From the NCBI GenBank assembly GCA_017883965.1, contig JAFNKG010000011.1, positions 11,191 through 45,528 on the forward strand: a DNA stretch of 34,338 bases, in the 5' to 3' direction. A program made the translations under genes and the position numbers. Shown one piece after another: positions 1 through 7,756 of the stretch; positions within the stretch are counted from its first letter, which is position 1, and the number at the start of each line of letters is the position of its first letter. The notes beneath the pieces are model-generated. The model saw only the letters and a list, made by a program, of their open reading frames with translations. It made no database searches and was not told the origin of the DNA. Source of the DNA: Candidatus Methanophagales archaeon (lineage in GTDB: Archaea > Halobacteriota > Syntropharchaeia > Alkanophagales > Methanospirareceae).

Positions 1-300
1 ACGGCAAATTAAACAAGCATGAGAGAGCGATAGAAGACTACGACAAGGCAATCGCGTTGAATCCTAATTTTGCAGAGGCTTACAACAATCGTGCTGCCGC
101 TTACGGCAAATTAAACAAGCATGAGAGAGCGATAGAAGACTACGACAAGGCAATCGCGTTGAATCCTAATTTTGCAGAGACTTACAACAATCGTGGTAAC
201 GCTTACGGCAAATTAAACAAGCATGAGAGAGCGATAGAAGATTACGACAAGGCAATCGCGTTGAATCCTAATTATGCAGAGGCTTACGGAAACAGAGGAA
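1..300 (+). repeat. tandem 102-bp coding repeat (TPR units)
   Basis: The phrase acggcaaattaaacaagcat begins at 1, 103 and 205, giving a period of exactly 102 bp (34 codons). The first two units differ at only a handful of positions, and the third diverges only near its end. Synonymous positions are conserved too, so the identity is at DNA level and not just protein level. Confidence 0.9.
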
Positions 301-671
301 TAGCGTATTCAAGAATAAGGAGATACGAAGAATCAGCACGCGATTTTAAAAAAGCGGGAATTTCATTCTTTTATTCTGGAAGGGTGGATGACTCTGTTAA
401 GGCTTTTTCCTTTTGTTTTGATTTACGAGAAGAAATTGAGAGTGGTGATGTAATTTGCTGTGGTATCGCTCTTTTCCTCATAACTTTAAATCATGATGTT
501 GTAATCGAGCTAAGGAAAATGAAGATAGAAAACGAAACCTTGAGGATAATCCTTGAACTTACAATGAGGAAATTGCAAAATGAAGACGTCTTAGAGGAAG
601 TGAGAGTGCTTGAGGAAAAGGAGAAGCGAGAGGAAATGAAGATTCTGTTGGAACTACTGAAGTTATTTTGA
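1..671 (+). CDS. TPR-repeat protein, 5'-truncated by the window edge
   Basis: The reading frame is open from base 3 and has no start inside the window, so this is the C-terminal part of a longer protein; the TTG at 57 is only an internal Leu codon. Three tetratricopeptide repeats of 34 residues are visible, each with the pattern NPNxAEAYxNRGxAYGKLNKH-ERAIEDYDKAIAL, followed by a degenerate fourth (AYSRIRRYEESARDFKKAG). TPRs form helical superhelices that bind partner proteins. The last ~110 residues are not TPR: a Cys- and hydrophobic-containing stretch, then a very charged Glu/Lys/Arg-rich helix rich in Leu that could form a coiled coil. No catalytic motif is visible and the partner cannot be guessed. 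The repeats are almost identical in DNA, which indicates recent expansion or gene conversion. Confidence 0.85.
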   Translation, partial: GKLNKHERAIEDYDKAIALNPNFAEAYNNRAAAYGKLNKHERAIEDYDKAIALNPNFAETYNNRGNAYGKLNKHERAIEDYDKAIALNPNYAEAYGNRGIAYSRIRRYEESARDFKKAGISFFYSGRVDDSVKAFSFCFDLREEIESGDVICCGIALFLITLNHDVVIELRKMKIENETLRIILELTMRKLQNEDVLEEVRVLEEKEKREEMKILLELLKLF

Positions 672-678
672 TAAAATT

Positions 679-843
679 TCAAGTCAGATTCCTATTCATC
701 AGCATGAGGGGCTCTGACAAGAAATATTTTTTCTGAGAAAATGAAGTCAATGTTTTATTCTCGTTATCCTCTCCCAAACCAACGATTCTACCTTTTCTCT
801 TAATAGCGAAGAAAGGAGAACCCAAGAAATTGGCTTTCCTCAT
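679..843 (-). other. short open frame of 54 codons, possible gene remnant; otherwise empty intergenic stretch
   Basis: Between the TPR gene and the PLD gene lie about 240 bp. On the minus strand an ATG at 843 opens 54 codons with a plausible protein-like composition (for example KRKGRIVGLGEDNENK), ending in TGA at 679. I see no ribosome binding site and no recognisable family. It may be the tail of a decayed gene or simple chance. Nothing else is visible in this gap. Confidence 0.2.
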
Positions 844-911
844 CGCATTATCGGTAAGCTCGAGTGATACTGAAGCTCGATTATTTCACTCATCTTCTAT
901 ATTTTTTATAG

Positions 912-2798
912 TTATACTCTCTTATACCACTTAACCACCCTGAAAATAACGAACGAAATAATAAGCGTCAATACCACGTACACGATTCTCATTTTTGTAG
1001 ACGTTCCCTCTTCGCTTCCTCCCCTTTCTTCTCCCCCTTCCTGTTCCATATTCACCGACGTGTTCCAATCGTGGAAGAAAACATCCACGTAAAACAATGC
1101 TATTTCCTCGTTCTCTACGATTACACCTGCTTCCCTGTTATAAATAGAATTGGCGTTCCAGTTCAGTGATGATATAAACACTTTTTTGCCATCCACGATT
1201 AATCCCTTGTTGTGTATTTTGGTTAACCCCAGCGAGTCCAAATCCGCTAATTTCGCTTCTAAACTCAAATTCTCTTCTCTCACTACTTCATTCAACCACA
1301 AAACGACTTCATCATTATTATTTTCCCCTTCTAAATACTTGGAATCTAACAGCACTTTAACTTCGCATCCCCTTCTCGCTGCTTCTATCAGCGCATAAAT
1401 GAATGTATTATCTTCTCCATCCCAGAATCTTCCTGTTGAGAGCTGCTGCACAAAAACGCTTTCTTTTGCGTTATTTATTGCACCCAATGTTGTTTCGGCA
1501 CTCAAAGCGGTATCGGGCGCTAAAACAGGAATCACCGTAAAATTGCAGTTCATGGTAAGTGGCTCAAAAACAGGCGCATAAGAGCCTTCGGGTATCTCTC
1601 TGCTCATGAAAAACCCTTTTGTTTCAAAATCATCTATCTCTGTTGAAAATTCTTTACATCGGTAGAAATCTTCAAAAAATACTGCTTTGAAGTAACTCGC
1701 CACTCCTTTGTTTTTTATCACGATACCCCAGCCACGGTTTCCAAACGAGTTGCTATAGGGAATGCCAGTATTTTTCCAGTTTTCCGTCATTACTATGGTT
1801 GTTTCATTGTCAATGACGGCATATTTCGCATGATTTATGAACGGGTCGTGGGCAAACCGGACTTCTCCTCCTCTTTCTTTTATTTTCTCCGCAATATACA
1901 GTTCTTCATCCTTGATTCCGGCAACAGGACTGCCTTCGAGCAGCAAACACACAGTCACTCCTCTATTAAAAGCATCTAAAACAATATCCATGAGGTACGG
2001 GTTCTCAAATTGGTACAGGTTGATAAACAAAGAAGAGGAAGCATTGTCTATTTCTTCTTGCAAAACGGAAAAACTACAATCCGGTGATACAAAAGCGGTG
2101 ATTTCGCCAGAGAAGGAGAATCTCTCCGGTGCGTGATAAGAAGCGCCAAAAGGAAGAATAAGCCAATCTTCGCACTGATTCGTGTCTTGAATACCCTTTC
2201 GTTTAAAAATCATTCCCTCTCTCGGCTTTCTCAACGGCTCAGCTCGCCAGCCTTCTGCTTTGTAATCTGAATCACCGTATATCACGACATCTACTTCTCC
2301 TCCACTCTCATCTTGCAGTATCACCTCGTCACCACTGTTACTTAACACAAATCTTCCTTCTGTTTGCATTTGACTAACCCTGGGATTAGAGTCCGAGCCA
2401 TATTCGAAATCCGGAAAAATGTCTTTGTTTGTTACGTTGCTCATTTGCTCTACGAATGCCGAAGCGGTTCTCGTAACATATATTGTCTCGCCTGAAGCGA
2501 CACTAAAAGTAGGGAAAGTGATTTTCCCTTCGTTATCTGTTATGCTATATCCTTCGATATTTTCAGGATGAGCGCAGGGATTGGTTATTGCAACGTATTC
2601 GTCTAACTCGTTTTTTGTAGCAGTGTTCGGATAGATTTCGGTTATTATCAAATTCGGCGGTGCTGTGGTATCAGAAGAGGAATAAGAGTAAGCAAAAGCT
2701 TCGTGTGTTAAGGTCAGAGGGAAAAGGAAAAGAAATAGAGAAGCGAATATAAACGCCGCAACGAAGCATATTTTTATAAGCACTGCTTTTTCCTTCAT
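912..2798 (-). CDS. secreted, membrane-anchored phospholipase D-like protein with lamin-tail domain
   Basis: 628 residues. Residues 1-36 form a signal peptide (Lys-rich start, long hydrophobic core, THEAFA before the likely cut). Residues ~48-170 match a lamin-tail (LTD) domain (LIITEIYPN...DEYVAITNP). Two PLD-type halves follow, with HxKx4D motifs at H323/K325/D330 (HAKYAVID) and H529/K531/D536 (HNKGLIVD), which together normally form one phosphodiesterase active site. A Glu/Gly/Ser linker leads to a C-terminal membrane helix (~603-623) followed by basic residues, so the catalytic part should face outside. LTD-PLD proteins are generally thought to be extracellular nucleases or phosphodiesterases; the substrate here is unknown. 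The ATG is preceded by GAGGAAT, 8 nt away. It starts 3 bp after mptN ends and is probably co-transcribed with it. Confidence 0.85.
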   Translation of the reverse strand: MKEKAVLIKICFVAAFIFASLFLFLFPLTLTHEAFAYSYSSSDTTAPPNLIITEIYPNTATKNELDEYVAITNPCAHPENIEGYSITDNEGKITFPTFSVASGETIYVTRTASAFVEQMSNVTNKDIFPDFEYGSDSNPRVSQMQTEGRFVLSNSGDEVILQDESGGEVDVVIYGDSDYKAEGWRAEPLRKPREGMIFKRKGIQDTNQCEDWLILPFGASYHAPERFSFSGEITAFVSPDCSFSVLQEEIDNASSSLFINLYQFENPYLMDIVLDAFNRGVTVCLLLEGSPVAGIKDEELYIAEKIKERGGEVRFAHDPFINHAKYAVIDNETTIVMTENWKNTGIPYSNSFGNRGWGIVIKNKGVASYFKAVFFEDFYRCKEFSTEIDDFETKGFFMSREIPEGSYAPVFEPLTMNCNFTVIPVLAPDTALSAETTLGAINNAKESVFVQQLSTGRFWDGEDNTFIYALIEAARRGCEVKVLLDSKYLEGENNNDEVVLWLNEVVREENLSLEAKLADLDSLGLTKIHNKGLIVDGKKVFISSLNWNANSIYNREAGVIVENEEIALFYVDVFFHDWNTSVNMEQEGGEERGGSEEGTSTKMRIVYVVLTLIISFVIFRVVKWYKRV

Positions 2799-2801
2799 TT
2801 T

Positions 2802-3764
2802 TTATTCCTCAAGCCGCTCAAACAACAATTCAACTATTCTTTCGGTAACGTCAATACCGCAGGCAAGTTTTATGCCTTTCCCGGAAGGTGTTGCATTTAC
2901 TTCGAGCAAAAATAATCCCTCTTCGCCTTCTATCAAGTCAACACCAGCGAAATCCGCGCCTACTGCTTTTGTAGCACTTATTGCGAGTTCTTCCATTTCT
3001 TCCGTTAACTCACACTTAACTGGTGTGGCACCCTGGCTCAAATTGCTGACAAATGAACCACTGCGCGGGACTCTGTAAATCGCACTTAGTGCTTCTCCAC
3101 CAACCACAAAAACTCTTATGTCTCGTCCGGGGTTAGGCACGAACTCCTGTAAATACAGCACGCCTCTTTCTTTCAGTAACGCTGCGAGTTTTGATGCTAA
3201 TTCGGATTCTGGTTGAGCACTCTCAAGTTTGATTATCCCCTTCCCCTGACTGCCAAAAATTGGTTTTACCACTGCGCTTCCAAATTTCTCGATTGTTTTC
3301 AACGCAACTTCTAATTCAGAAGTAACCATAGTGTGTGGAACAGGCAGGTGTGCGAGTTTGAAGAGGTAGAATGAGAAGAACTTGTTTGCGGCGTTCTGGA
3401 TTGCAGTTGGCGAATTTAAAACAGGGATATTCGAGTTTTCAAATTGACGAAGCAAATCGAACTTAAAAGAAATCTGTTCGAGTGCAAAGCTGATGCCAAC
3501 GTCTCTGACAAGGATAGCGTCGAGTTCCAGGTCTTTTAAATCTGCATCGAAAATTAAAAAATCTGAAGTGGAGACAGAAGCGTTTAAAGTTGAAAGGTTA
3601 ATAGGCAAGGCTTTTGCTTCTCTTTTTTCTATGTTCTTTAAGAACGCACTCGCAGTCCAGTCGTCAGGCTCGGTTAGGATTACGCCTATTTTTGCTACTT
3701 TAACATTTTGGTTTGGGTTGTGCATTTTGGTTTTGATGGTCGTTTTTTTATTTTCGACTTCCAT
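2802..3764 (-). CDS. mptN: RimK-type ATP-grasp ligase, probable tetrahydromethanopterin:alpha-L-glutamate ligase
   Basis: 320 residues from the chosen ATG. The protein has a RimK-like N-terminal domain (KIGVILTEPDDW, then ILVRDVG) and an ATP-grasp fold: SPTAIQNAANKFFS, the ATP lysine region AVVKPIFGSQGKGI, LQEFVPNPGRDIRVFVVGG, and the metal site GVDLIEGEEGLFLLEVNATPSGKG. Members of this group add glutamate to tetrahydromethanopterin (MptN) or to F420 (CofF) or LysW; the overall pattern fits MptN best, but CofF-like activity cannot be excluded by eye. The frame extends upstream to 3833, but a TATA-like element at 3789-3795 lies about 27 bp before ATG 3764, which favours that start on a leaderless transcript. 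The next in-frame ATG is at 3725. Confidence 0.75.
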   Translation of the reverse strand: MEVENKKTTIKTKMHNPNQNVKVAKIGVILTEPDDWTASAFLKNIEKREAKALPINLSTLNASVSTSDFLIFDADLKDLELDAILVRDVGISFALEQISFKFDLLRQFENSNIPVLNSPTAIQNAANKFFSFYLFKLAHLPVPHTMVTSELEVALKTIEKFGSAVVKPIFGSQGKGIIKLESAQPESELASKLAALLKERGVLYLQEFVPNPGRDIRVFVVGGEALSAIYRVPRSGSFVSNLSQGATPVKCELTEEMEELAISATKAVGADFAGVDLIEGEEGLFLLEVNATPSGKGIKLACGIDVTERIVELLFERLEE

Positions 3765-3786
3765 TCCATATCCTACTCTGTTGAGA

Positions 3787-3797
3787 TTGTATAGTGG
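3787..3797 (-). promoter_or_regulatory. TATA-like element for mptN
   Basis: On the minus strand the sequence CACTATACAATC is centred about 27 bp upstream of the ATG at 3764, the usual archaeal spacing for a transcript starting at or next to the start codon. There is no convincing Shine-Dalgarno site. Confidence 0.4.
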
Positions 3798-3900
3798 TGA
3801 AGAAGACGCTCGATACATGATGCAATGATACAAGTCAGAGAACAGAATTCAAAGTTCTCTCTATTTTTGTTCATATTCTGTATGCATTTCTTTGGATTTT

Positions 3901-4410
3901 CTAATGTGTGTCAATTTGTAATATTTTTCTTATGATAGATATTGCAAGTTTAGAAATAAAATCTCCTTGAGTTTTTTCAGACTTATTTGACATCGAATAA
4001 AGCAGGGGTTTATTTTTTATTCTACTTTTATTTATTGGTGGAGAGGATAAACTCTTAAGAATCATAAGATTTCCTCTGCCATGTTCTCCACTATATCTAA
4101 AGTCAGTTCTTACACCTATAATCTTCTTATCCTTCGCATAAGCATAGCCGATTTCCCAACTCGTGCCACTATCTATGTCTGCACCATCAAGAATAGCTAC
4201 TACACATTGAGATGCATCAAGCAGACTCCTATTTTTATCAAAAATATCAGATTCGGTGTTCCCTTCAAATTCTTGCGGGAGATGAAACCTGATTTCCAAT
4301 TTTCTCTGCGCCGATATCTTTTCTAGTTCCTCCTTCAACCTTACGTTAAACCATTGTTCACCCCAATTAAAGAGAGGTCCAGCGATATACACGTCCTTTA
4401 TTTTTTTCAT
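3901..4410 (-). CDS. nucleoside 2-deoxyribosyltransferase-like protein
   Basis: 169 residues. The start KDVYIAGPLFNWGEQWFN is the nucleotide-binding N-terminus of the nucleoside 2-deoxyribosyltransferase family (PF05014). The segment DGADIDSGTSWEIGYAYA, followed by KKIIGVRTDFR, is the characteristic acidic active-site region, with the Glu of WEIG as the likely nucleophile. Known members transfer or hydrolyse N-glycosidic bonds of (deoxy)nucleotides; related Rossmann-like domains also act as nucleotide sensors in conflict systems. A strong AGGTGG site lies 5 nt before the ATG and partly inside the intergenic gap. The gene lies only 12 bp after a multi-pass membrane protein, and the two are very probably co-transcribed. 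Whether it is an enzyme or a sensor cannot be settled from sequence. Confidence 0.8.
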   Translation of the reverse strand: MKKIKDVYIAGPLFNWGEQWFNVRLKEELEKISAQRKLEIRFHLPQEFEGNTESDIFDKNRSLLDASQCVVAILDGADIDSGTSWEIGYAYAKDKKIIGVRTDFRYSGEHGRGNLMILKSLSSPPINKSRIKNKPLLYSMSNKSEKTQGDFISKLAISIIRKILQIDTH

Positions 4411-4422
4411 ATTGCCACCTTT

Positions 4423-5268
4423 TCAACTTTTTTTGTTATTCCTTTTAAATCTTGGTAAAGCAGGCCATTTAAACCAGGACTCAGCTTTGTTTCGCAAATA
4501 CCACATGTAAAGCATCAGAAAAATATAAACAATGGATATAAACATAATTAACACAGAAAGCCAGGGAATTTCTTTCAAATAGGTAGAATAAAGCAAGATT
4601 CCCAATCCCGTAAAACCAAGAAGAGTATATAGAAATGACGATGTAATTGCGATATGCCCGGGTAACTTCCTGTACACATCTGAGAGCTTATGGCTAAGCA
4701 TTTTCACCTCTCTATAAATGTTTAGCTTTTCATCTTCTTTTTTGATAATATAGATTTCCCCTCCATCAGTAATCTTCCATTTATTATCTTTTTCTTTTTC
4801 AAGAGAGGCGTTTCTGGAAAGTATAATTTCTTTTTTAGTTTTAAACTCATCCTCCAATTTTTTGGAAATGATTTCCTTATCAAACTCATCTTCTAATTGT
4901 GCGTCTCTATCTATACTAAACGAATACCACTCTCTGATATCACTTATCATCTCTTGCAGCCTATCTTCTATCTCTTGGGCTCTTTCCACCGTCCCAACCA
5001 GGAACATATTATATTTGTGGTCGTATCCCCAAACCTGAAGGATCAGCATAATGGTAAAAAATGACACAACAATAGTTACATCTAAATATTCCAATTTTAA
5101 CAACAAACCATTACCTGCTATAAAACCAGTAACTATTGTAATTCCTTTGAATCTTAAATCTTTTAAAAGGTTGTCTAAATCGTCTATTTTATTCCTGCAA
5201 CTTTGATATTCCATTTTTAAGATATCCAGAGAATTATCAATATTTCGCCTTTTCTTACGCATGTTCAT
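4423..5268 (-). CDS. hypothetical multi-pass membrane protein with coiled coil
   Basis: 281 residues from ATG 5268. A basic start (MNMRKKRRN) leads to a helical segment and then a hydrophobic pair near residues 42-80 (ITIVTGFIAGNGLLL; TIVVSFFTIMLILQVWGY). A long charged cytosolic helical region follows (~90-205, many Glu/Lys, AQEIEDRLQEMISDI), then a second hydrophobic pair (SSFLYTLLGFTGLGILLY; SVLIMFISIVYIFLMLYMWY) and a basic tail. I do not recognise a named family. The layout of membrane-helix pairs plus a long cytosolic helix recalls SLATT-type effectors, but this is only a resemblance. The frame extends to a GTG at 5322; I prefer 5268 because a TATA element is centred 28 bp upstream. It is followed after 12 bp by the deoxyribosyltransferase-like gene. 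Confidence 0.75.
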   Translation of the reverse strand: MNMRKKRRNIDNSLDILKMEYQSCRNKIDDLDNLLKDLRFKGITIVTGFIAGNGLLLKLEYLDVTIVVSFFTIMLILQVWGYDHKYNMFLVGTVERAQEIEDRLQEMISDIREWYSFSIDRDAQLEDEFDKEIISKKLEDEFKTKKEIILSRNASLEKEKDNKWKITDGGEIYIIKKEDEKLNIYREVKMLSHKLSDVYRKLPGHIAITSSFLYTLLGFTGLGILLYSTYLKEIPWLSVLIMFISIVYIFLMLYMWYLRNKAESWFKWPALPRFKRNNKKS

Positions 5269-5289
5269 CGTTATGAAAGATATACAGAG

Positions 5290-5302
5290 AACATATAAAC
5301 AT
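5290..5302 (-). promoter_or_regulatory. TATA element for the membrane-protein/deoxyribosyltransferase pair
   Basis: The minus-strand sequence ATGTTTATATGTT is centred about 28 bp upstream of ATG 5268, suggesting a leaderless transcript. It would make the two-gene unit 3901-5268 independent of the cupin gene located upstream. Confidence 0.45.
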
Positions 5303-5347
5303 TTACACTCATAACCACTCACATAGCTCCCTTCTTCAATCCTTCCT

Positions 5348-5761
5348 TTACCTCTTATCCTTATCAGGTGGCGAATAAACCATAATCAACCGAAGTTTAT
5401 CTTTCCCTATCGATCTAAAACTGTGGGGGACACCTGAAGGAATATATATAGCTGTTCCGGCTTCCACCTCTTTCTCCTCTTTTCCTGTGCGGAGAAGCAT
5501 TTTTCCTTCTATAACAAAATATCCATGCTCTGCTCCATGTTCATGCATTGTTACACCTCCCTCTTCTTCCACCTCATTATAGAGCATAACGAAGTTCTTC
5601 ACATCCATTATCTTTGGACTTATCAAAGGTCTCGAGTCTGTCTTTTCGTAGTTTGGCGGGCATATCCCTTTCACATCCTTTACTCTAACAACACAGGCTT
5701 CCCCTATTCTATTCATCTTTATCCTATTCCTTAACTTTTCAAACCGATGTTTCTTGCTCAT
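5348..5761 (-). CDS. small cupin-domain protein
   Basis: 137 residues, a single cupin barrel. The first cupin motif is GGVTMHEHGAEHGYFVIEG, with H73, H75, E78 and H79 as candidate metal ligands. The second is GTAIYIPSGVPHSFRS, with H113. Such small cupins bind a divalent metal and act as isomerases, dioxygenases or sugar/ligand sensors; nothing here fixes the substrate. The N-terminal 20 residues are basic. It begins 9 bp after the end of the phosphatase-like gene upstream, so the two probably share a transcript. Confidence 0.85.
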   Translation of the reverse strand: MSKKHRFEKLRNRIKMNRIGEACVVRVKDVKGICPPNYEKTDSRPLISPKIMDVKNFVMLYNEVEEEGGVTMHEHGAEHGYFVIEGKMLLRTGKEEKEVEAGTAIYIPSGVPHSFRSIGKDKLRLIMVYSPPDKDKR

Positions 5762-5770
5762 CTGTCTATC

Positions 5771-6541
5771 CTAAGGACAACAAACAATCAAAGGCACCGT
5801 TGCAGGTGCTTTTCCATACTTCTTATCTTTATCCCTACCATGCATCTCATGGTCACCACAAATAAACAACAACCCGTTCCTTTCGCGAACAGCATTTGCG
5901 ATTGCCCTTACATTTTCATTTATAGCCTTTGCAGCAACACGTAAATCTTCGCCTCTATGTGCAAATCGGTCAATTGCACGGAGATGAGAAAACACCAACC
6001 TTAAATCATGCTTTTTCAACACGGAAATTGTGTGTGTTGTTATTAACTCGTCGTACTCAAATATGTCTTCCCGGTCATCAACCGCGAATACATAGCTTAT
6101 TCTTCCTGAAAGAGGTTCTGCACCATTTGTTTCGATTGCCGCTGCTGTTGGCTTTCCTTCGTCTTCAAGTATCTCCAAAATGGATTTTATTTTCGATTTG
6201 CCTACGTCATTATCCATGAAAATCCCGTGAGCTTCGGATGGTAATCCCGTGAGAATAGAAGCAATTGCCGGTGTTGTATGACTGCTTACTGCTTCACACT
6301 CGAATAGAAGTCCATCTCGTTCGACAAGCTCCTGAATTTCCCTTAACTCATCTGCGAAATCGGTATAAAACCGGAAATCGAGACTGTCTATCACCACCAA
6401 TACTACCACTTGAGGTTTGCGAGAATAAGCGAATTCGAGTATTTGCTCGACTGAGCGTGCTTGTGAGTTCAAATGCACCTCGAAAAACTCCGCTAAAGTA
6501 GGCGCTATTTGTAATAGAGAAATGGCTTGCATAAAAAACAT
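5771..6541 (-). CDS. alkaline phosphatase superfamily (type I phosphodiesterase-like) protein
   Basis: 256 residues, no signal peptide, so probably cytosolic. The AlkP fold is recognised from the first metal Asp in VVLVVIDSLDFRFY, the nucleophile loop SSHTTPAIASILTGLPSEAHG (Thr as likely nucleophile), the second metal set HLRAIDRFAHRG, and the distal GDHEMHGRDK. This arrangement resembles phosphodiesterase/phosphoglycerate-mutase-type members more than sulfatases, because no CxPxR sequence is present. The substrate is unknown. It is short for the superfamily (many are 400+), representing a core fold only. It lies between pelota (41 bp gap) and a cupin (9 bp gap), all on the same strand. Confidence 0.8.
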   Translation of the reverse strand: MFFMQAISLLQIAPTLAEFFEVHLNSQARSVEQILEFAYSRKPQVVVLVVIDSLDFRFYTDFADELREIQELVERDGLLFECEAVSSHTTPAIASILTGLPSEAHGIFMDNDVGKSKIKSILEILEDEGKPTAAAIETNGAEPLSGRISYVFAVDDREDIFEYDELITTHTISVLKKHDLRLVFSHLRAIDRFAHRGEDLRVAAKAINENVRAIANAVRERNGLLFICGDHEMHGRDKDKKYGKAPATVPLIVCCP

Positions 6542-6582
6542 TATTTGCTCATGGATTATAAATTTTTTTCTGTAAACGTTTT

Positions 6583-7701
6583 TTAAAAGGGTTTAATCCT
6601 GAACCGCAGTATCGCTGCAATACCTCCTAAGGCGTTTAGCCTCTTACCAGGCTCGAACTCGGTGCTGAACACCACTATTTTCCCTCTTTCTCTTTCCACT
6701 TCTTCGAGCATGCTTTCTATCTCTGATTCTTTCTCTCCTTCTTCCACTCTCGCCTTCATGAGTTTTTCATCACTGACCAGTAATGTTTCTATTGCACCAT
6801 ACTCCAACGCCATACTCACCCCTTCTTTTCCGTACACCGCCTTTCCACCCTTTTCCTTGCTTATCTCTTCCATTAACCTGTCCATCAGCTTAACTTCCTT
6901 TGTTAGCCGCTCCTCCTTTTTTAGCTTTTCCACAGCCCCTCTTTTCAACACTTCCATGAACCCCGACATACCTATTGAAGAAGCTTGTTCTATTCTTGCC
7001 CGATTCGCTAATTCCACATCCTTCTCCTTCAAGAAAGAAAAGAAATCGTCCTTTATGAAGCCGGGACCCGCGATGACTATTGCTTCTGCACCAGCAGATA
7101 GAAAAGAGTTTTTCAACTGCTTCAACACCTCGAAAAAAAAGTCCTTTTTACTACCCTCGTCTCTGCCCATACCTTTCCCAGAACCATACCTTATCGAAAA
7201 AAGCTCATCCACTCCATACTGTCTTACTATACCTGCAACTGCCTCCCCTTCCTCTATTGTAACTACAATTACATCAGGAGATGCCACAGCTTTTTCCGCT
7301 TCTCTTACCCTTCTTAGCTGATGTTCTTTCCAGTCCTTCACGATGGAAAGCTCCACACCGGGTTCGACGTTAAAGGTATGATAAGAACCTAATTCAGTAT
7401 CCAATCCTTTCTCAATCACGCCCTTTATACGCAATCTACGCGAGAATTTGTGAAATTCGATGCTTTCCGTTCTTATACCTAATCTAAGCGGTTTTTTTTC
7501 TGTCTTACCCGGTCTTATCTTATCGGTTGCCTCTTCTATCCTTCTATACGTAACCGAATACACGAGGTCACCTTCTTCTATCACATGCTTGAGATGCCAT
7601 AGATCGTCTAACGATTCGGGGATTAGAGAAATTTCCCCTATACGCTTTCTTTCTTCGCTCTCCTTCTCCTTTGTTTTCAGCTTCTTCTTTATGACCTTCA
7701 T
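6583..7701 (-). CDS. pelA: mRNA surveillance protein Pelota (aPelota)
   Basis: 372 residues from ATG 7701. The family hallmarks are present: N-terminal Sm-like domain (LIPESLDDLWHLKHVIEEGDLVYSVTYR), central domain with SPDVIVVTIEEGEAVAGIVRQYGV and AIVIAGPGFIKDDFFSFLKE, and an eRF1-3-like C-terminal domain (AVYGKEGVSMALEYGAIETLLVSDE...FEPGKRLNALGGIAAILRF). Pelota works with aEF1A or ABCE1 to rescue stalled ribosomes and is homologous to release factor aRF1; it lacks the GGQ loop, as expected. The frame runs upstream to a TTG at 7740, but the ATG at 7701 gives the normal Pelota N-terminus and lies about 27 bp from a TATA element. It is divergent from the ATPase gene. Confidence 0.93.
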   Translation of the reverse strand: MKVIKKKLKTKEKESEERKRIGEISLIPESLDDLWHLKHVIEEGDLVYSVTYRRIEEATDKIRPGKTEKKPLRLGIRTESIEFHKFSRRLRIKGVIEKGLDTELGSYHTFNVEPGVELSIVKDWKEHQLRRVREAEKAVASPDVIVVTIEEGEAVAGIVRQYGVDELFSIRYGSGKGMGRDEGSKKDFFFEVLKQLKNSFLSAGAEAIVIAGPGFIKDDFFSFLKEKDVELANRARIEQASSIGMSGFMEVLKRGAVEKLKKEERLTKEVKLMDRLMEEISKEKGGKAVYGKEGVSMALEYGAIETLLVSDEKLMKARVEEGEKESEIESMLEEVERERGKIVVFSTEFEPGKRLNALGGIAAILRFRIKPF

Positions 7702-7724
7702 CAAAATAGAAATATACGATAATA

Positions 7725-7732
7725 ATTTAAAT
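7725..7732. promoter_or_regulatory. palindromic TATA box shared by divergent genes
   Basis: The perfect palindrome atttaaat has its centre between 7728 and 7729. This is about 28 bp from the ATPase ATG (7757) on the plus strand and about 27 bp from the pelota ATG (7701) on the minus strand. No Shine-Dalgarno precedes either ATG, so one TATA box may direct two leaderless transcripts in opposite directions. Confidence 0.5.
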
Positions 7733-7756
7733 AGTTTCAATTTTAATAGCGTTATT

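Noticed and set aside
6662-7321. Long open frame (219 codons) on the plus strand opposite pelota
   Set aside because: It is antisense to a well-conserved gene, its composition is Ser/Phe-rich as expected from the complement of Glu/Lys codons, and no family is recognised.
7460-7756. N-terminal extension of the ATPase frame
   Set aside because: This part is antisense to pelota and Ser/Leu-rich; the ATG at 7757 gives a normal family N-terminus and fits the TATA spacing.
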